Of a stretch of 64,000 bases of DNA, positions 1 to 10,200 are shown in pieces. Below the pieces are notes generated by a model, which saw only the letters and a program-made list of their open reading frames with translations, made no database searches and was not told the origin of the DNA. Source of the stretch: Schizochytrium sp. TIO01 (taxonomy: Eukaryota; Sar; Bigyra; Thraustochytrida; Thraustochytriidae); NCBI GenBank assembly GCA_004764695.1, contig SMSO01000035.1:556001-620000 (forward strand), written 5' to 3'. How positions within the stretch are numbered: position 1 is the first letter of the stretch; the number at the start of each line of letters is the position of its first letter. Position numbers and translations under genes: made by a program.

Positions 1-281
1 TTTCTTTTTTTTGTCAAAACAAATATGTATGTCGAGGAAATGAATGCAAAATCATTTGTCACAATATGACTTGTGTTATGGCTAATATTTTTTCAGTGTA
101 AGAACGCATGGGTGCGATAGAATACATTGAGTGTAATCCCACGACAAATATGGAAACGTGCGCTACCCATTGTAAACAAATATATGATATGTTATTTATC
201 CTTCATGATTAGAACGATAAAATCTCTCTTTGTGTGAATGTATTGAAATTATACCTTTGTCTGCACGTTTAGTTCGTGTAC

Positions 282-1052
282 TCAAATTTGCATCTGAGGA
301 CGTCTTCCAAGGCCATTTGTTGGAGCAGAGGATGCGAGTAATCCTGCTTGTTCCGCACTATGGGAGTTATTTTCATTGCCAGAGATGTTTGTTTTACCAG
401 ATGTTGCAGAAGATGAGGTTGTATAGAAAGAAGTTACCTTAGAGCCATCTTCGTAGCCCTGTGATTGCATGCCACGCGTAATTACATTCAACCTAATTGT
501 CACCTCACCGACTGATTCAACTCGTGTTGCTTCACGGCCTTCTGATTTGGATACAAATCTAGAATCGTAAAACTCAGGTTGTAGACCTCTGACCCAGGCA
601 AGAAACTGTTGCAAGTACGATTTGCAGACAGGTCTGAAAAGTCTCACTTTGCGAGTATAGGTGCCAGGTCGAGTAGGGATATGAACAGATCCATATCCTC
701 GAGCAATATCACGACCCAAGCCATCTATTTTAAAAACACTGACCACTAGACGCGGCCAACCGTGTGCATTAAGACTTTTGAAAAGAATCTCGATCGGAAA
801 ATTCCACACAACAGCTGTATCTGGTCCTTCTACCTTGTTTGCAATCTGTGAAATTCCTTTGTCAACGCCTTGAATGATCTCCCAATGCTTTCCATATGTA
901 AAATCGTACTTCACATAAAGTCGATCCTCGCCTCGCAAGTTTCCTGACTCTACCTGACCTGTAGCGCTAACTAAGAACCCGATGCTACTGTTTTCATTTT
1001 TGTCTATCGCTGCTTGGGTTTTTAGTGACTTGGTGAGGGATAGCAGATCCAT
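282..1052 (-). CDS. B9D1: B9 domain-containing protein 1 (ciliary transition zone)
   Basis: The 256-residue product is almost entirely a B9 domain, a C2-like fold of the MKS/B9 complex (B9D1, B9D2, MKS1), which sits at the ciliary transition zone and gates entry of membrane proteins. Family landmarks are visible: a start like GFLVSATGQVESG, then DRLYVKYDFTYGKHWEII, VVWNFPIEILFKS, GWPRLVVSVF, and RGYGSVHIPTRPG in the second half. A serine/asparagine-rich tail of about 50 residues follows the domain and is probably disordered. I start at the ATG at 1052; the open frame extends 10 codons further but only to a TTG. It is divergent from the ODAD3-like gene at 2140, also a ciliary protein. The family call is firm. 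A short upstream exon cannot be excluded. Confidence 0.88.
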   Translation of the reverse strand: MDLLSLTKSLKTQAAIDKNENSSIGFLVSATGQVESGNLRGEDRLYVKYDFTYGKHWEIIQGVDKGISQIANKVEGPDTAVVWNFPIEILFKSLNAHGWPRLVVSVFKIDGLGRDIARGYGSVHIPTRPGTYTRKVRLFRPVCKSYLQQFLAWVRGLQPEFYDSRFVSKSEGREATRVESVGEVTIRLNVITRGMQSQGYEDGSKVTSFYTTSSSATSGKTNISGNENNSHSAEQAGLLASSAPTNGLGRRPQMQI

Positions 1053-2139
1053 CTGGGATAACTGCCTTATAAGTCTATACAATTGTGACTTAGCCGCGCC
1101 GTCCTACCGCCAGACGTTTTATCGTAGCTTGCAATTCCACGCCTCGTTGCGTAGCTTACTCAAATGCTTGAAGCGAAGGCTTACTTTCCAACCCTTCCTT
1201 TGTTCCCTCGGGCTGTTAACGTTTGTCAACCATACACCAACGAAGAAATTAGGTTTCTGCAATACAACTTTCGATTGCTGGCCCAGGAGGCCTCGTTCGG
1301 GCCCTTTATTAACGAGATCTACTATTTACTCTATGCTGGTCACCCTGGTTCTTTGTCTGACTCAACGGTTCTTGTTAATCCATGATATTCTAGGTTTAAG
1401 TTTTTGTGCGTTCAACGGATCTGCGATGTTCTCTTTTTGTGCTTTTCCCGAACTGTTGCACACCATAGCTCGCCTTTTAACTTGATTACCTATATTTGTA
1501 TAATAAATTAGTGATGTGAAAACACTCAATCTGTGAAAGTATTATATCAATTTGACTCACATGATCAACCTGTTAAGGAACATTAAAGAGTTAGAGGAGC
1601 TTATAGTTTGATTGGCGAAGTTTGTCTTATTTTCTCTTAACAAAGATTTTTCAAACCCTTTTTTTTTATTTGGTGTATTTCAAGGTTTTTCATTCTAATG
1701 GAGAAGGGGAAAATGGGAATACACAAAGCGCTCATCAAAACTAAATTATGTTGTGACATATTTTTCCTTTAACAGATAATTAATGAATAGTTTGTACTTA
1801 TGTTCCCAGAATGAAATGGAGGCCGCCAACTACCGCAAAAGGGCAAGTGTAGCCTGATAGAAACAAGGTGAAGTTGAAGTATCGCAATTGTGATCAATCA
1901 GCAGTAGCTGCATGCGAGTTCGCCTTTTGACGATTGCTGGATGGTTGTGACCCAATAAAGAGAGAGCCAGAGGACGTGCAAAATTTCTTACCAGGATCTG
2001 CTACTATCGATCAAGCAGAGACTGTATACATAAGAAAGTGCACCAAACCAAAACTCTGGCGACGTGAAGCACCTACAAGCTATATTCTAGCCTGTTAGAT
2101 AAAGATAGCTTTAAGTCATCTACCTCGGCTTGAGATAGC
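1053..2139. other. Divergent intergenic spacer between two ciliary genes
   Basis: About 1.1 kb lies between B9D1 (-) and the ODAD3-like gene (+). Short open frames exist on the plus strand but none resembles a known protein. The stretch must hold both 5' regions. I could not point to a convincing RFX X-box or other named site by eye. Confidence 0.5.
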
Positions 2140-4557
2140 ATGGGTGGAAGACGGGACGCAGCCGGTGCTGGCGATGCATCAGTTCCCAAAAGACTTGCGC
2201 CACTAGATCATATAAAAAATTTATACGATGGAGCGGCTGCAAATCTTGCCCAATCTGCGATGGGAAATGCCTCGCGCAAGATTTGTGCAAAGAAGGATCT
2301 TGTCGAGGCTGTGCGTGAGATGAATAGCAAACCAGGACTGAAGAAACTCGCTGCTGGACAAACTCAATCAGATGTACAACTCCGTTCAAGTGCCTCGCAG
2401 CCGGACACATCGAATTCGCAAGTTCGTGCTACATCAGCTGTTGTTGATAAACCTCGAGCTGAAAGTAACGAAAAACAATCTACGAACAAACCGCGACGAA
2501 ATGTGCGCACAGCTATGCCTCTCAGCCAGAAGCGGACATCAGAAAGAGGTGGTAGATTTAAAAGTGCGTCAGAAATTCTTCAAGAGACACTAAATTTTAA
2601 TGCAAAGAAGTACAATGACCTCAAAATTGCCTGCGAGGAAAAGGAGAAGCAACTTAATAAGCTCATTGATGAACTGGCCTCTTTACAAGTAGAGAACGAA
2701 TCTTTACGCAAAATGGAACTTCATCAAACCTCTGATACCTTACACCTAGACGAATTGAGCAACAAGATTGAAGAGGTTCAATCTCTACTAGAGAATAGAC
2801 AACATCGTCAAGCGGTGCTTCATCATATGAAATCACGCTTAGATGTGAACCAAGTAGCTTTCGATGCGCACATTAAAGGCATGGAGGAAGCCTTGAATGC
2901 AAGCTCTCGGGAATTTGAAGAGGTGAAACTTTTGATGCGACAACTTGAGTCAGGAAATGCCAACGCTCAAGACTCACTCAAAGCAGCGTCAGAACGCATT
3001 TCCAAAGAACGTGACCTACGCAACAAGCACTTAGCTCAGCGACGTCAAGAAGCTGCAAACGCAAAGCGTATGGAGGAATGGCGTGAAAAACGTGAAAAGG
3101 CCCGCATGATGCTTGATGCTGAGCTTGATGGTGATCTCAGCGAGGAAGGGGAGAGGCAACTAATTGCTGCTGTCAATAAAAGTACACAGCAGGATCAGGA
3201 GCTAGAACGAATCCATCGCCATGCGACGCAGGCTGTGTCAACATATGAGGAAGCATTCAATGCGATTCGCGAGGCAACTGGTGTCCGAACTCTTGATGAG
3301 ATGGTAGAAAAGTTTCTCGGACAGAGTGCTAACAAGCAGGCCCTTGTTGAAGAGCGCTTCGAAGTAGAGCAGCGTCAACGAAAGGTAAAGGAAGAGCTTG
3401 CTCGTGTTCAAACTGAGTTTGCAGAGTTCAAAGCAGCTGGAATAGGCGGCTCAGAGTTAAATCGGGAAATGTATGATAAGCTTGATAACAACATCTTAGA
3501 AGCCCGCCACGAGCTGAAAATTAAACAAGGAGTTAATGAGCGGCTGGAGAAGATCCTTTTGCAAGTTCGAGCTGGAATGCTTGGTCTGATGGGTCGATTA
3601 GCACCTTTTAAGCAAGTGCTGTCATTTGATGACGAGGGGCCCGGATTGGTTACCAGCTCCGTAGGTGGCCATGGAGGAGGCTCGGGTGGCAATAGAGGAG
3701 GAAGTGATATTCTCGAACTGACAATTGCATGTGAGAATAAGCTCACCCGGCTCTTAGATTGTGTTAATGCCAATTTGCAGAGTCAAACTCGTGGTATGCT
3801 CATGGCCAATGCCTTATCAGCTGTGCCAGCAAGTAGTCTTTCAGCAGCAGAAGCTCTCAGTGGCAGTGACAGCATCAGCTCAACGTCCATCATTGAGACA
3901 CAGGAAGGGGGAACTGCAACCACAGGGGTTGCACAACGTGGTGGGGAGACTGTGGCAAATCTTACGAAACAATGTAACCTAGCGCTAAGTTTGTTGGATT
4001 CCGGCGAAGAAGTTACTCATATTAACAACGTTCGAGTAAGACCTCGACGAGCTCTTGGAAATGGCGAGCTTGGCACTCCCTTGTCAACTGCTCGATCCAT
4101 GTACGAAGATGGCAATAGTTCAGATTCAGATTCTTCCTCACAGAGTCGCCTAGAAGACGAGGACAGCTCACGGCGAAATATCGCGCTACATAAAAAGTCT
4201 AAATCACGTAAGACGCAAATGACAGCTAGAACCACGACCATGCAGCGTTTAAGTGATGGAAAAGCCGATGCAGTTGGTGCTGCGGATGACGAAGAGGTAA
4301 AGGAAGAACTTGAAAGTCTGGAGGACGACGAAAATGTGGTTTGTGACGCTGCTGCGATGAAAGCACGTTCACGATCACGTATCCAAAAGGCGTTGGAACA
4401 ACAACGCGCACATGTAAAGCGACAGCGAACACTATCTACACTTAAGAGCAAGAGGGCTGGTCAAGATCAAGAGAGTTTGGATAGACTAGCCCAACCAAGT
4501 AAGCACCATCGTCGTGCAAATAGGAAAACTATCTACGAGCGACCTGATTTGGCTTAA
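2140..4557 (+). CDS. Outer dynein arm docking complex subunit 3-like coiled-coil protein (ODAD3/CCDC151)
   Basis: This is an 805-residue protein. Residues about 150-490 are strongly heptad-like, rich in E, K, L, Q and R, including EKEKQLNKLIDELASLQVEN. The best family landmark is at about 378-395, where an ATGV-x-TLDEMVEKF motif is followed by a second coil and a segment with VRAGMLGLMGRL, as in CCDC151/ODAD3 and Chlamydomonas ODA10-type proteins. These dock outer dynein arms on axonemal doublets. The first 140 residues and the region after 500 are low complexity: a Gly-rich patch, acidic Ser/Asp runs and basic stretches. The C-terminal 300 residues have no domain I recognise. The ATG follows an in-frame TGA, so the start is well fixed. 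Related docking proteins (CCDC63, CCDC114) are the main alternative. Confidence 0.68.
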   Translation: MGGRRDAAGAGDASVPKRLAPLDHIKNLYDGAAANLAQSAMGNASRKICAKKDLVEAVREMNSKPGLKKLAAGQTQSDVQLRSSASQPDTSNSQVRATSAVVDKPRAESNEKQSTNKPRRNVRTAMPLSQKRTSERGGRFKSASEILQETLNFNAKKYNDLKIACEEKEKQLNKLIDELASLQVENESLRKMELHQTSDTLHLDELSNKIEEVQSLLENRQHRQAVLHHMKSRLDVNQVAFDAHIKGMEEALNASSREFEEVKLLMRQLESGNANAQDSLKAASERISKERDLRNKHLAQRRQEAANAKRMEEWREKREKARMMLDAELDGDLSEEGERQLIAAVNKSTQQDQELERIHRHATQAVSTYEEAFNAIREATGVRTLDEMVEKFLGQSANKQALVEERFEVEQRQRKVKEELARVQTEFAEFKAAGIGGSELNREMYDKLDNNILEARHELKIKQGVNERLEKILLQVRAGMLGLMGRLAPFKQVLSFDDEGPGLVTSSVGGHGGGSGGNRGGSDILELTIACENKLTRLLDCVNANLQSQTRGMLMANALSAVPASSLSAAEALSGSDSISSTSIIETQEGGTATTGVAQRGGETVANLTKQCNLALSLLDSGEEVTHINNVRVRPRRALGNGELGTPLSTARSMYEDGNSSDSDSSSQSRLEDEDSSRRNIALHKKSKSRKTQMTARTTTMQRLSDGKADAVGAADDEEVKEELESLEDDENVVCDAAAMKARSRSRIQKALEQQRAHVKRQRTLSTLKSKRAGQDQESLDRLAQPSKHHRRANRKTIYERPDLA

Positions 4558-5590
4558 AATGTTCAACATTTAGAAGAAAAAAAATATGTTCAAGAGATCT
4601 GGCAAAACTAAGGTGTTTGTACGATTTGAATGGTGTACAAGCGAAGCACTGAGAAGCTTTCTCAGCAAAGGAGATTTTTCGTTTTTGTTTTTGTTCTTTG
4701 TTTTTAAATTAAACAAATAATCAAATTAGCCAGCTGTGCGTTTTCATCCTTCGTGTTTGGGTTGTTTAGTTCACGCATACTCGATTTAAAGTTTATGAAT
4801 GATAAGAGGTCAAATTTAGCAGTTAAAATTTAAAGCCGAAGGGCAGATAGGCTGCAGGTTCTATTTCGAGCGGTGAAAGACCATTTTCAGAAGAAAACTT
4901 TTACTGGCAGGTTTTACTCACCTGACTAAAAAACGTGCTGATTGGCTCGAACAAGTGAGCTTTTAGGAAAGAAATCTATTTAAAGATGCGTTAAAAGTCG
5001 GATTAGCAAGAAGTCTGTTCCTGCGAGTCTTCAAATATGCGACGTTAATTTGCAGGAGCGAACTTGAAAGATAATAATATAGTTCTGTATCAAGTATGAT
5101 ACTTAACTTCTCATGGATTTGTCATAATAAAGTACCTGTTATTCATGTGTACTTGAGCTCTCTTTTTCTTCAAATCCTTACTTTCGTATCTAGTACTGAG
5201 TGATTGGGCAACTTTTCCCAGCAATCTACCTATGCTAATAAAATAGGAGGTAAGTTTTCCTCAGTTCTTATTATTAGTTTGAATGTGAGAGGCCTAAGTC
5301 AAGGATCAATAGAGAAGCAATTAAAGGGTCACAAGAGGCTAGCCGACAAAGGTGAAATGGTGCTTTGCAATATCTATATAGGTTCTCTTGATGTAGGTTG
5401 TGAAACTTTGGAACTTGATGCATCGTCCGCTCTCGTGGATGCCCTCCTTTGTGAAAGTGGTATATTAACTTTTTTGTATTGCACTTGACTTGGTTTTGGT
5501 TAGGTATCCACTCTGCTTCTAACTCGCAAAGACGTTCATATACCAAGCAAGACAGACGGCACTCAGACTAAAGAGATGTTTACCTCTTTA
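4558..5590. other. Intergenic, no gene recognised
   Basis: About 1 kb of AT-rich DNA separates the 3' ends of the convergent ODAD3-like and uridine kinase genes. Frames of up to 94 codons on both strands overlap each other and resemble nothing known. I see no repeat or RNA gene. Confidence 0.5.
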
Positions 5591-6436
5591 TCACGCAATT
5601 TCTTTCTCAATCGCTTCGAGAGTCTTATCTAGAGAATGCGTTGCTGCAGGCTTTGGTGCGTTGGACGAAGAAACAGTCTTCTCAACAGAAAGGTCTCCGA
5701 TGTCGCTTGTAAGCTCGCGGGCAAAGGTGGAAGAGCCATCCTCGTTGATGCATGCATTCATATGTGCGATAAGCATATCCATGGCGACGTGTGAGTCATA
5801 TCCTCCCTCTGGAATGATCACGTCAGCGTAACGCTTTGTGGGCTCAACAAATTGTATGTGCATTGGGCGCACTGTGGTAAGATATTGATCAGCAACCTCT
5901 TCGGAGCTTCGGCCGCGCTCAATTGTATCACGTCGCAGACGCCGGATAAAACGAATATCGGCGTCAGTATCGACGAAGATCTTAATATCAATAAGATTAC
6001 GAAGATCTGGGTCAGAGAAGATGAGGATTCCATCCACAATAATTACGGGAGTGGGTTGGATCGTGACAAACTCGTTCCTTCGCCTAGAGTGGGTCGTAAA
6101 GTCGTAAACTGGCAGGTCCACAGCCTTGCCCGCCCGAAGTTCTCGCAAATGTTCGATCAACAGCTCCGTCTCGAGAGCCTCAGGGTGATCAAAGTTCATG
6201 TTTTTGCGCTCCTCAAAGGTGGCCTCCCCGAGGTCTCTGTAGTAGCTATCATGGGTAATTTTAGACACCTTCTCAGTGCCAATACGCTGCACAACAGCAT
6301 CTGAGATGCTTGACTTTCCGCTTCCAGATCCTCCAGCGATGCCGATTATTAGAGGCCTTTTTGTTGGGGTCGTGGAGCTTGTGGCTTCTCCAGCCGCAGA
6401 CTTGGCAGACTCTGTTTCAACGCGCAGTGAGCTCAT
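5591..6436 (-). CDS. Uridine kinase (uridine-cytidine kinase)
   Basis: This 281-residue P-loop kinase of the UCK/Udk family phosphorylates uridine and cytidine to UMP and CMP in pyrimidine salvage. The Walker A motif GGSGSGKS is at residues 35-42. It is followed by the substrate-side motifs HDSYYRDL, NFDHPEALET and VDLPVYDFTTHSR, then VIIVDGILIF (Walker B-like), then the lid region RFIRRLRRDTIERGRS. The first 28 residues are Ser/Thr/Ala-rich and unrelated to the domain; they may be a disordered leader. I start at the ATG at 6436; 12 more codons upstream are open but lack an ATG. The last 40 residues are low complexity. There is no fused uracil phosphoribosyltransferase domain, unlike plant and some protist UCKs. 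Confidence 0.95.
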   Translation of the reverse strand: MSSLRVETESAKSAAGEATSSTTPTKRPLIIGIAGGSGSGKSSISDAVVQRIGTEKVSKITHDSYYRDLGEATFEERKNMNFDHPEALETELLIEHLRELRAGKAVDLPVYDFTTHSRRRNEFVTIQPTPVIIVDGILIFSDPDLRNLIDIKIFVDTDADIRFIRRLRRDTIERGRSSEEVADQYLTTVRPMHIQFVEPTKRYADVIIPEGGYDSHVAMDMLIAHMNACINEDGSSTFARELTSDIGDLSVEKTVSSSNAPKPAATHSLDKTLEAIEKEIA

Positions 6437-8063
6437 CGAAGGTAAGGAAATAGAAGACGAAGCAAACAACAAGAAAGAAAGACTACCGAGGCCCTCGGCA
6501 GCTGGTTTTGCTGTTGTTGTCTTTTTTCTGTGTTACAGCAGCTAGTCTTTGCGGTGGTCTTGACACTTATCGAACGGGTCGCTAAGAATATGCTTTGTTT
6601 GGCGGCAAAGTCTTTCCCAATGATGCCGATGTGCTCTTCTACTGCTCTATGTGCCCACTGCTTGTGCTGCGCTCCTTCTGCTCTCTATTTGTTCTTTTTT
6701 AGTTATTGTCAAAAGCAATGGGATTGTTATTGTTATTTTTAAAGAATTATTTATTTATTTAGGATTATTTTTTTCATCTTTAGAAATCAAAATACAAAGT
6801 TCATTCACTGCTAAACTCTTGCACTACGAAGGTATTAAGTGAATAAATTTGTGATACCTGAGTGGCAAGTACTAATATCTACCTATTTATTTAGGTGTTA
6901 CCCAGGAATTTACTTTACTTTCTCAGTTAGCGCTAGCACTATTACAAAAGCTTTAATCAAAATAGTAACAGTAGTACCATTATACCATTATACCATTTTC
7001 CAGTGAACACTTAAGTATGTTATAGGAGCACCTCGTTCTTGATCAAATAATATTAAAGATCATGAATTTACTTCCTTTTCATTACTTCTTAGTAATTATT
7101 TATCATATTATTATTATTATTAATTTATTTATTAATTAATTTATTATTTAATTAATCTGTTGGTCGTGTTTCCAAGCTATCATAGGATAGTGTTCTACAT
7201 AACAGATTACTAGGCACCTCGATATAAAAACATTTTAAAAAGAAGGAAATCGTTGTATTGAATTACCCCAAAAAGCTACTGCATAGCCCATAGACTATTT
7301 CAAAGTTGTATATTTTGCATAGTATTACATACCATTAGGCACCTACTAGGAGGCAGGTAAGTACCTTCCTACTAAATACCTCGTACCTTCTGCCACTACT
7401 AGAGAAAGAGTGAGAGAAAACTTCTTTCTTTTCCGTGCAGGTGAAGGTAGTAAGTAGCTATGCAGGCTGTCATTACCTACTACAGTAGAGGTAGGGTGGG
7501 TACCTACTACCTTCCTACCTACCTAACTAGTAGGTAGGAACATCCACCCTTCAATTTGGTCAAGTCTCGAGTTCTCCACCATCCAGAGCTCTGACGATTT
7601 GAGGTGAACTGAGCAGAGAGCACTCAACCGCTATAGAGCAAATCACCTGCGGCACAAGCAAACAAATGCAGCAGTAGGTTGGAGCAAAATGATTGCATCG
7701 AGCGTATGGCGAGTTTTTGTGCAGTGACACCAATGAATTAATATTAATTTTTAAGCCCTTGGATGGGAGTCTTGAGAATGGCGCAGTTCAAGATAACCTA
7801 TCGAAAACAACTTCAAGTCCAAAGAGAACAAGCAAACATTGGCTCTTCCGTGCTCCTCGAGTCTCCAACTCCAACTTCAAGTGGTGTCATTCATTCAATG
7901 CTGCCGATTGCGCGTTTCTGAACACCTCAAGAACATCACTTCATCCCACAACTTACAAGCTTTCTTGCTTGCTTGCTTGCTGCTATCTCAGTTTCCTCCC
8001 CCCTTTGCGATGCTGTCGAGAAGGATCAATTGCTTACTCTTGAGGCTGCAGCGTGTTTAGATC

Positions 8064-8064
<1 letters not shown>

Positions 8065-8162
<98 letters not shown>
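8065..8162. repeat. TTGA tetranucleotide microsatellite
   Basis: About 24 uninterrupted copies of TTGA/GATT run over 98 bases. No gene overlaps it. Confidence 0.98.
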
Positions 8163-8260
8163 AAGCTTCTTTATAAACTCATGTTCCCAGAACGCAGAAC
8201 TCAGGAACTCGTATGATTACGAAACTTGACTTTAACTTCTAGGATGCACAAAAACAGATG

Positions 8261-8353
8261 TACGTAGGTATGTAGGTACGTAGGTACGTAGGTACGTAGG
8301 TACGTAGGTACGTAGGTACGTAGGTGCGTAGGTGCGTAGATGCGTAGGTAGGT
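8261..8353. repeat. TACGTAGG octamer tandem repeat
   Basis: Between 11 and 12 copies of TACGTAGG lie in tandem, with single-base variants TATG and TGCG in the first and last copies. The unit is related to the TAGGTA words scattered through other intergenic regions of the window. Confidence 0.95.
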
Positions 8354-8789
8354 TGTTAAGCTGCTTTCAATTGCTTTTTTAAAAGTTACCCAGGTATGTA
8401 AAAGCAAAGCTCTCATAACCTAAGTCTTGAACAAAAGTGATTGTTCTGGCTTGAGTTTTCCCTCAAATCAAAAGATCGAGAGAAGTGCCTTTGTCTAGTG
8501 ACAGTGGGCCTTCAAGTTCGGCGGTTCCCCAAGTAGCAACTAGACACCTACTCAAAATGTGTAGTTATTTTGGTGAGAGTTCGTTATCTCCGCTACCCCC
8601 TGTATTCAATGCTAGGAGACGGTTTCCAAAGGTTGATTTATATCATCCATTACCATTGTCAAAAACAAAATCCACATTATCACTCTCTCATTATTTAAAC
8701 TATCAAATGTGTAAAATTTGCAGCTTCCATGGCGAGGTGGAATCGGGGGTTTGAAAACTAACTCGCAACTCAAAGACAAATTTTAAATC

Positions 8790-9770
8790 AGGCCCTTGGA
8801 TATGTAGCGCTAAAGAATGCCTCTGGTGGCGTGGATATCACGATTGACTTTATGTGCGCATTTGGGTCATTTGAAAACCTTGAATGTGTTCCGAGCTTGC
8901 CGTGAATGGTACCACATTCATTGCATGTTTTGGAAGCGTAATCCTCTCTGCAAATAACGAGTTTACACCAGGGAAACGCTCGGGTTTGTGAATAAGCGCT
9001 TGACGGAAGCTTAAGTGGCCCCAATGAAAGGCGCGTCATTTGAATTGTATTGCTTCTGATCCGTCTTGTGAATTTGTTGACCATCTGGGAGGTTTCAAAT
9101 TTAGGCAAAATGATAACACGAAAGTTTTCACAAGGCAAAAGTGCAAGCTTGCGGTGAATCTTGGTAGTCGTGTTCTTGATTTTGAGGAGTGCGCAAAGGT
9201 ATTCGCGTCTCGAGGCATTTTGCCTTTTTTCTTTTGAGCCAATTTACCTCGTTGGATTCTATCGGGCGGCGACAGAGGAAAAGTATGATTTTTGCCTCTT
9301 CCGCTGTGCCCCACTTAATGGCTTGGCCATCGGCGTCGCGCATGGTCTGAAATGAGCGTATATCTGGGTCCAAGACAAGGACACTATGGTGCGCACCGGG
9401 TGCCTCATCTTCTGATTGGACCTTTTCTTCATGCAAAAGTAGAAGTAAACAATGACTCAGGCAATTCATTTGCACACGCATAGCATTGGTTACTTGGTCG
9501 GGGAACATACATCTTGATGCAGGGCCGCAACTGTGTACCTTTGGACAAGTCACAATCAAAAGCAACGCCAATGTGGTAAGCTCTTTTGGCAACGCCAAAC
9601 CATGTCTTGAGTTGAGAGAACTGGTCTTTCGCTGGATAGACACAAATTTCCCTTAAAATTACCAAATCATAATCTTTATTGGTCGTCTTACGTGCCTTTA
9701 CGCGCGCTCTCTTCCTCCTCGCTACGGCGTTGCCGTCTATTCTGCGCTGCTCGTTTTTCGTGATGCAAGA
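8790..9770 (-). pseudogene. TnpB/Fanzor-type RuvC nuclease, multiply frameshifted
   Basis: Family landmarks appear in the correct order but in different frames. The N-terminal segment REICVYPAKDQFSQLKTWFG (about 9645-9585) matches the opening helix region of TnpB. RuvC-I is VLDPDIRSFQT, with the acidic residue at 9368-9370. RuvC-II is VIILPKFETSQM, with the Glu codon at 9094-9096, followed by NKFTRRIRS. Next is the zinc finger half CREDYASKTCNECG, and then a RuvC-III-like NRDIHATRGIL in the +1 frame, ending at a stop at 8810-8812. About 67 codons separate the N-terminal segment from RuvC-I, much shorter than in intact TnpB, so there is also an internal deletion. The second cysteine pair of the finger is damaged. 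At least three frameshifts are needed, so it cannot encode a working nuclease. Confidence 0.8.
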
Positions 9771-10180
9771 CGGTCATGATATTAAGGAGGTCTTTTGTGA
9801 AGGCGTCGGAGTCTCCGGCATTTGCATCTTAGCCGTATACCATAAGTTTGACATTTTTCCTTTTGAGAAGGTGTTCAAGGAGGTTGACGGCGAACCCCAC
9901 AAGCCGGTCGCGGTGCAGGACCACAACCTGGCCGACTCCGCCGCTGTCGCAGGCGTCCAATATAGCGCGCAAGCCCAGCCTTTGAAAATGACCCCACTGC
10001 CAACGTCTCTGTAGACGGCAAATGCGTCTCGATATGCATGCTGGAGACCACCAACCTGGCGTTTGAAATATTTTTTCTGCTTGACAAAGGACAGTCTGGC
10101 GTAGATAATGGTACAGGCAAATGTTGCGTTGCTCGCGGCTGCCGGAACCGCAGCTACAGATGCGCCCAACATAGACACTT
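9688..10180 (-). pseudogene. IS607-family serine recombinase TnpA, frameshifted
   Basis: The resolvase domain is split between two frames. The first part reads IIYARLSFVKQKKYFKRQV, then DVGSGVIFK, matching the catalytic-serine strand (YARVSS in the family) and the DVGSG motif. Near 9980 the frame changes and continues GLRAILDACDSGG, VVVLHRDRLVGFAVNLLEHL and LMVYG; the HRDRL motif is typical of IS607 recombinases. A stop at 9826-9828 interrupts this frame, after which it resumes with DLLNIMTVLHHEKRAAQNRR and a basic/acidic tail to a stop at 9688-9690. The MerR-like helix-turn-helix expected at the N-terminus is not recognisable upstream. The motif order and the partner nuclease make the identification secure despite decay. 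Confidence 0.82.
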
Positions 10181-10200
10181 GCTTGTATGCGATTGCCCAC

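Larger units (their letters stand above)
6437..8789. other. Gene-poor intergenic stretch with low-complexity DNA
   Basis: About 2.3 kb holds no gene I can support. From roughly 7030 to 7160 the sequence is almost pure A/T. From about 7330 to 7545 TAGGTA/TACCTA words recur many times. Two microsatellites lie at 8065-8162 and 8261-8353. Small open frames at 7693-8060 and 8485-8754 look random. Confidence 0.55.
8790..10200 (-). mobile_element. Decayed IS607-type transposon (serine recombinase plus TnpB/Fanzor nuclease)
   Basis: Read on the minus strand, this block carries, in order, the relic of an IS607 TnpA serine recombinase (about 10180-9688) and the relic of a TnpB-family RNA-guided nuclease (about 9770-8790). 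The two slightly overlap, as in intact IS607 elements. Both are broken by frameshifts and stops. Eukaryotic members of this arrangement are known as Fanzor (Fanzor2-type) elements. IS607 elements lack inverted repeats, so the exact ends are not visible; the limits given are those of the recognisable coding remnants. The block sits in otherwise gene-free DNA just upstream of the LCAT-like gene. Confidence 0.82.

Noticed and set aside
1053-1082. Ten-codon N-terminal extension of B9D1
   Set aside because: It begins at a TTG and adds nothing to the B9 match; the ATG at 1052 is the better start.
1164-1485. Short plus-strand open frames in the B9D1-ODAD3 spacer
   Set aside because: No recognisable motif, composition of random AT-rich DNA, and they overlap each other and the B9D1 5' region.
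9679-10014. 111-codon plus-strand frame across the transposon relic
   Set aside because: It is antisense to the serine recombinase remnant, whose motifs explain the coding-like composition.
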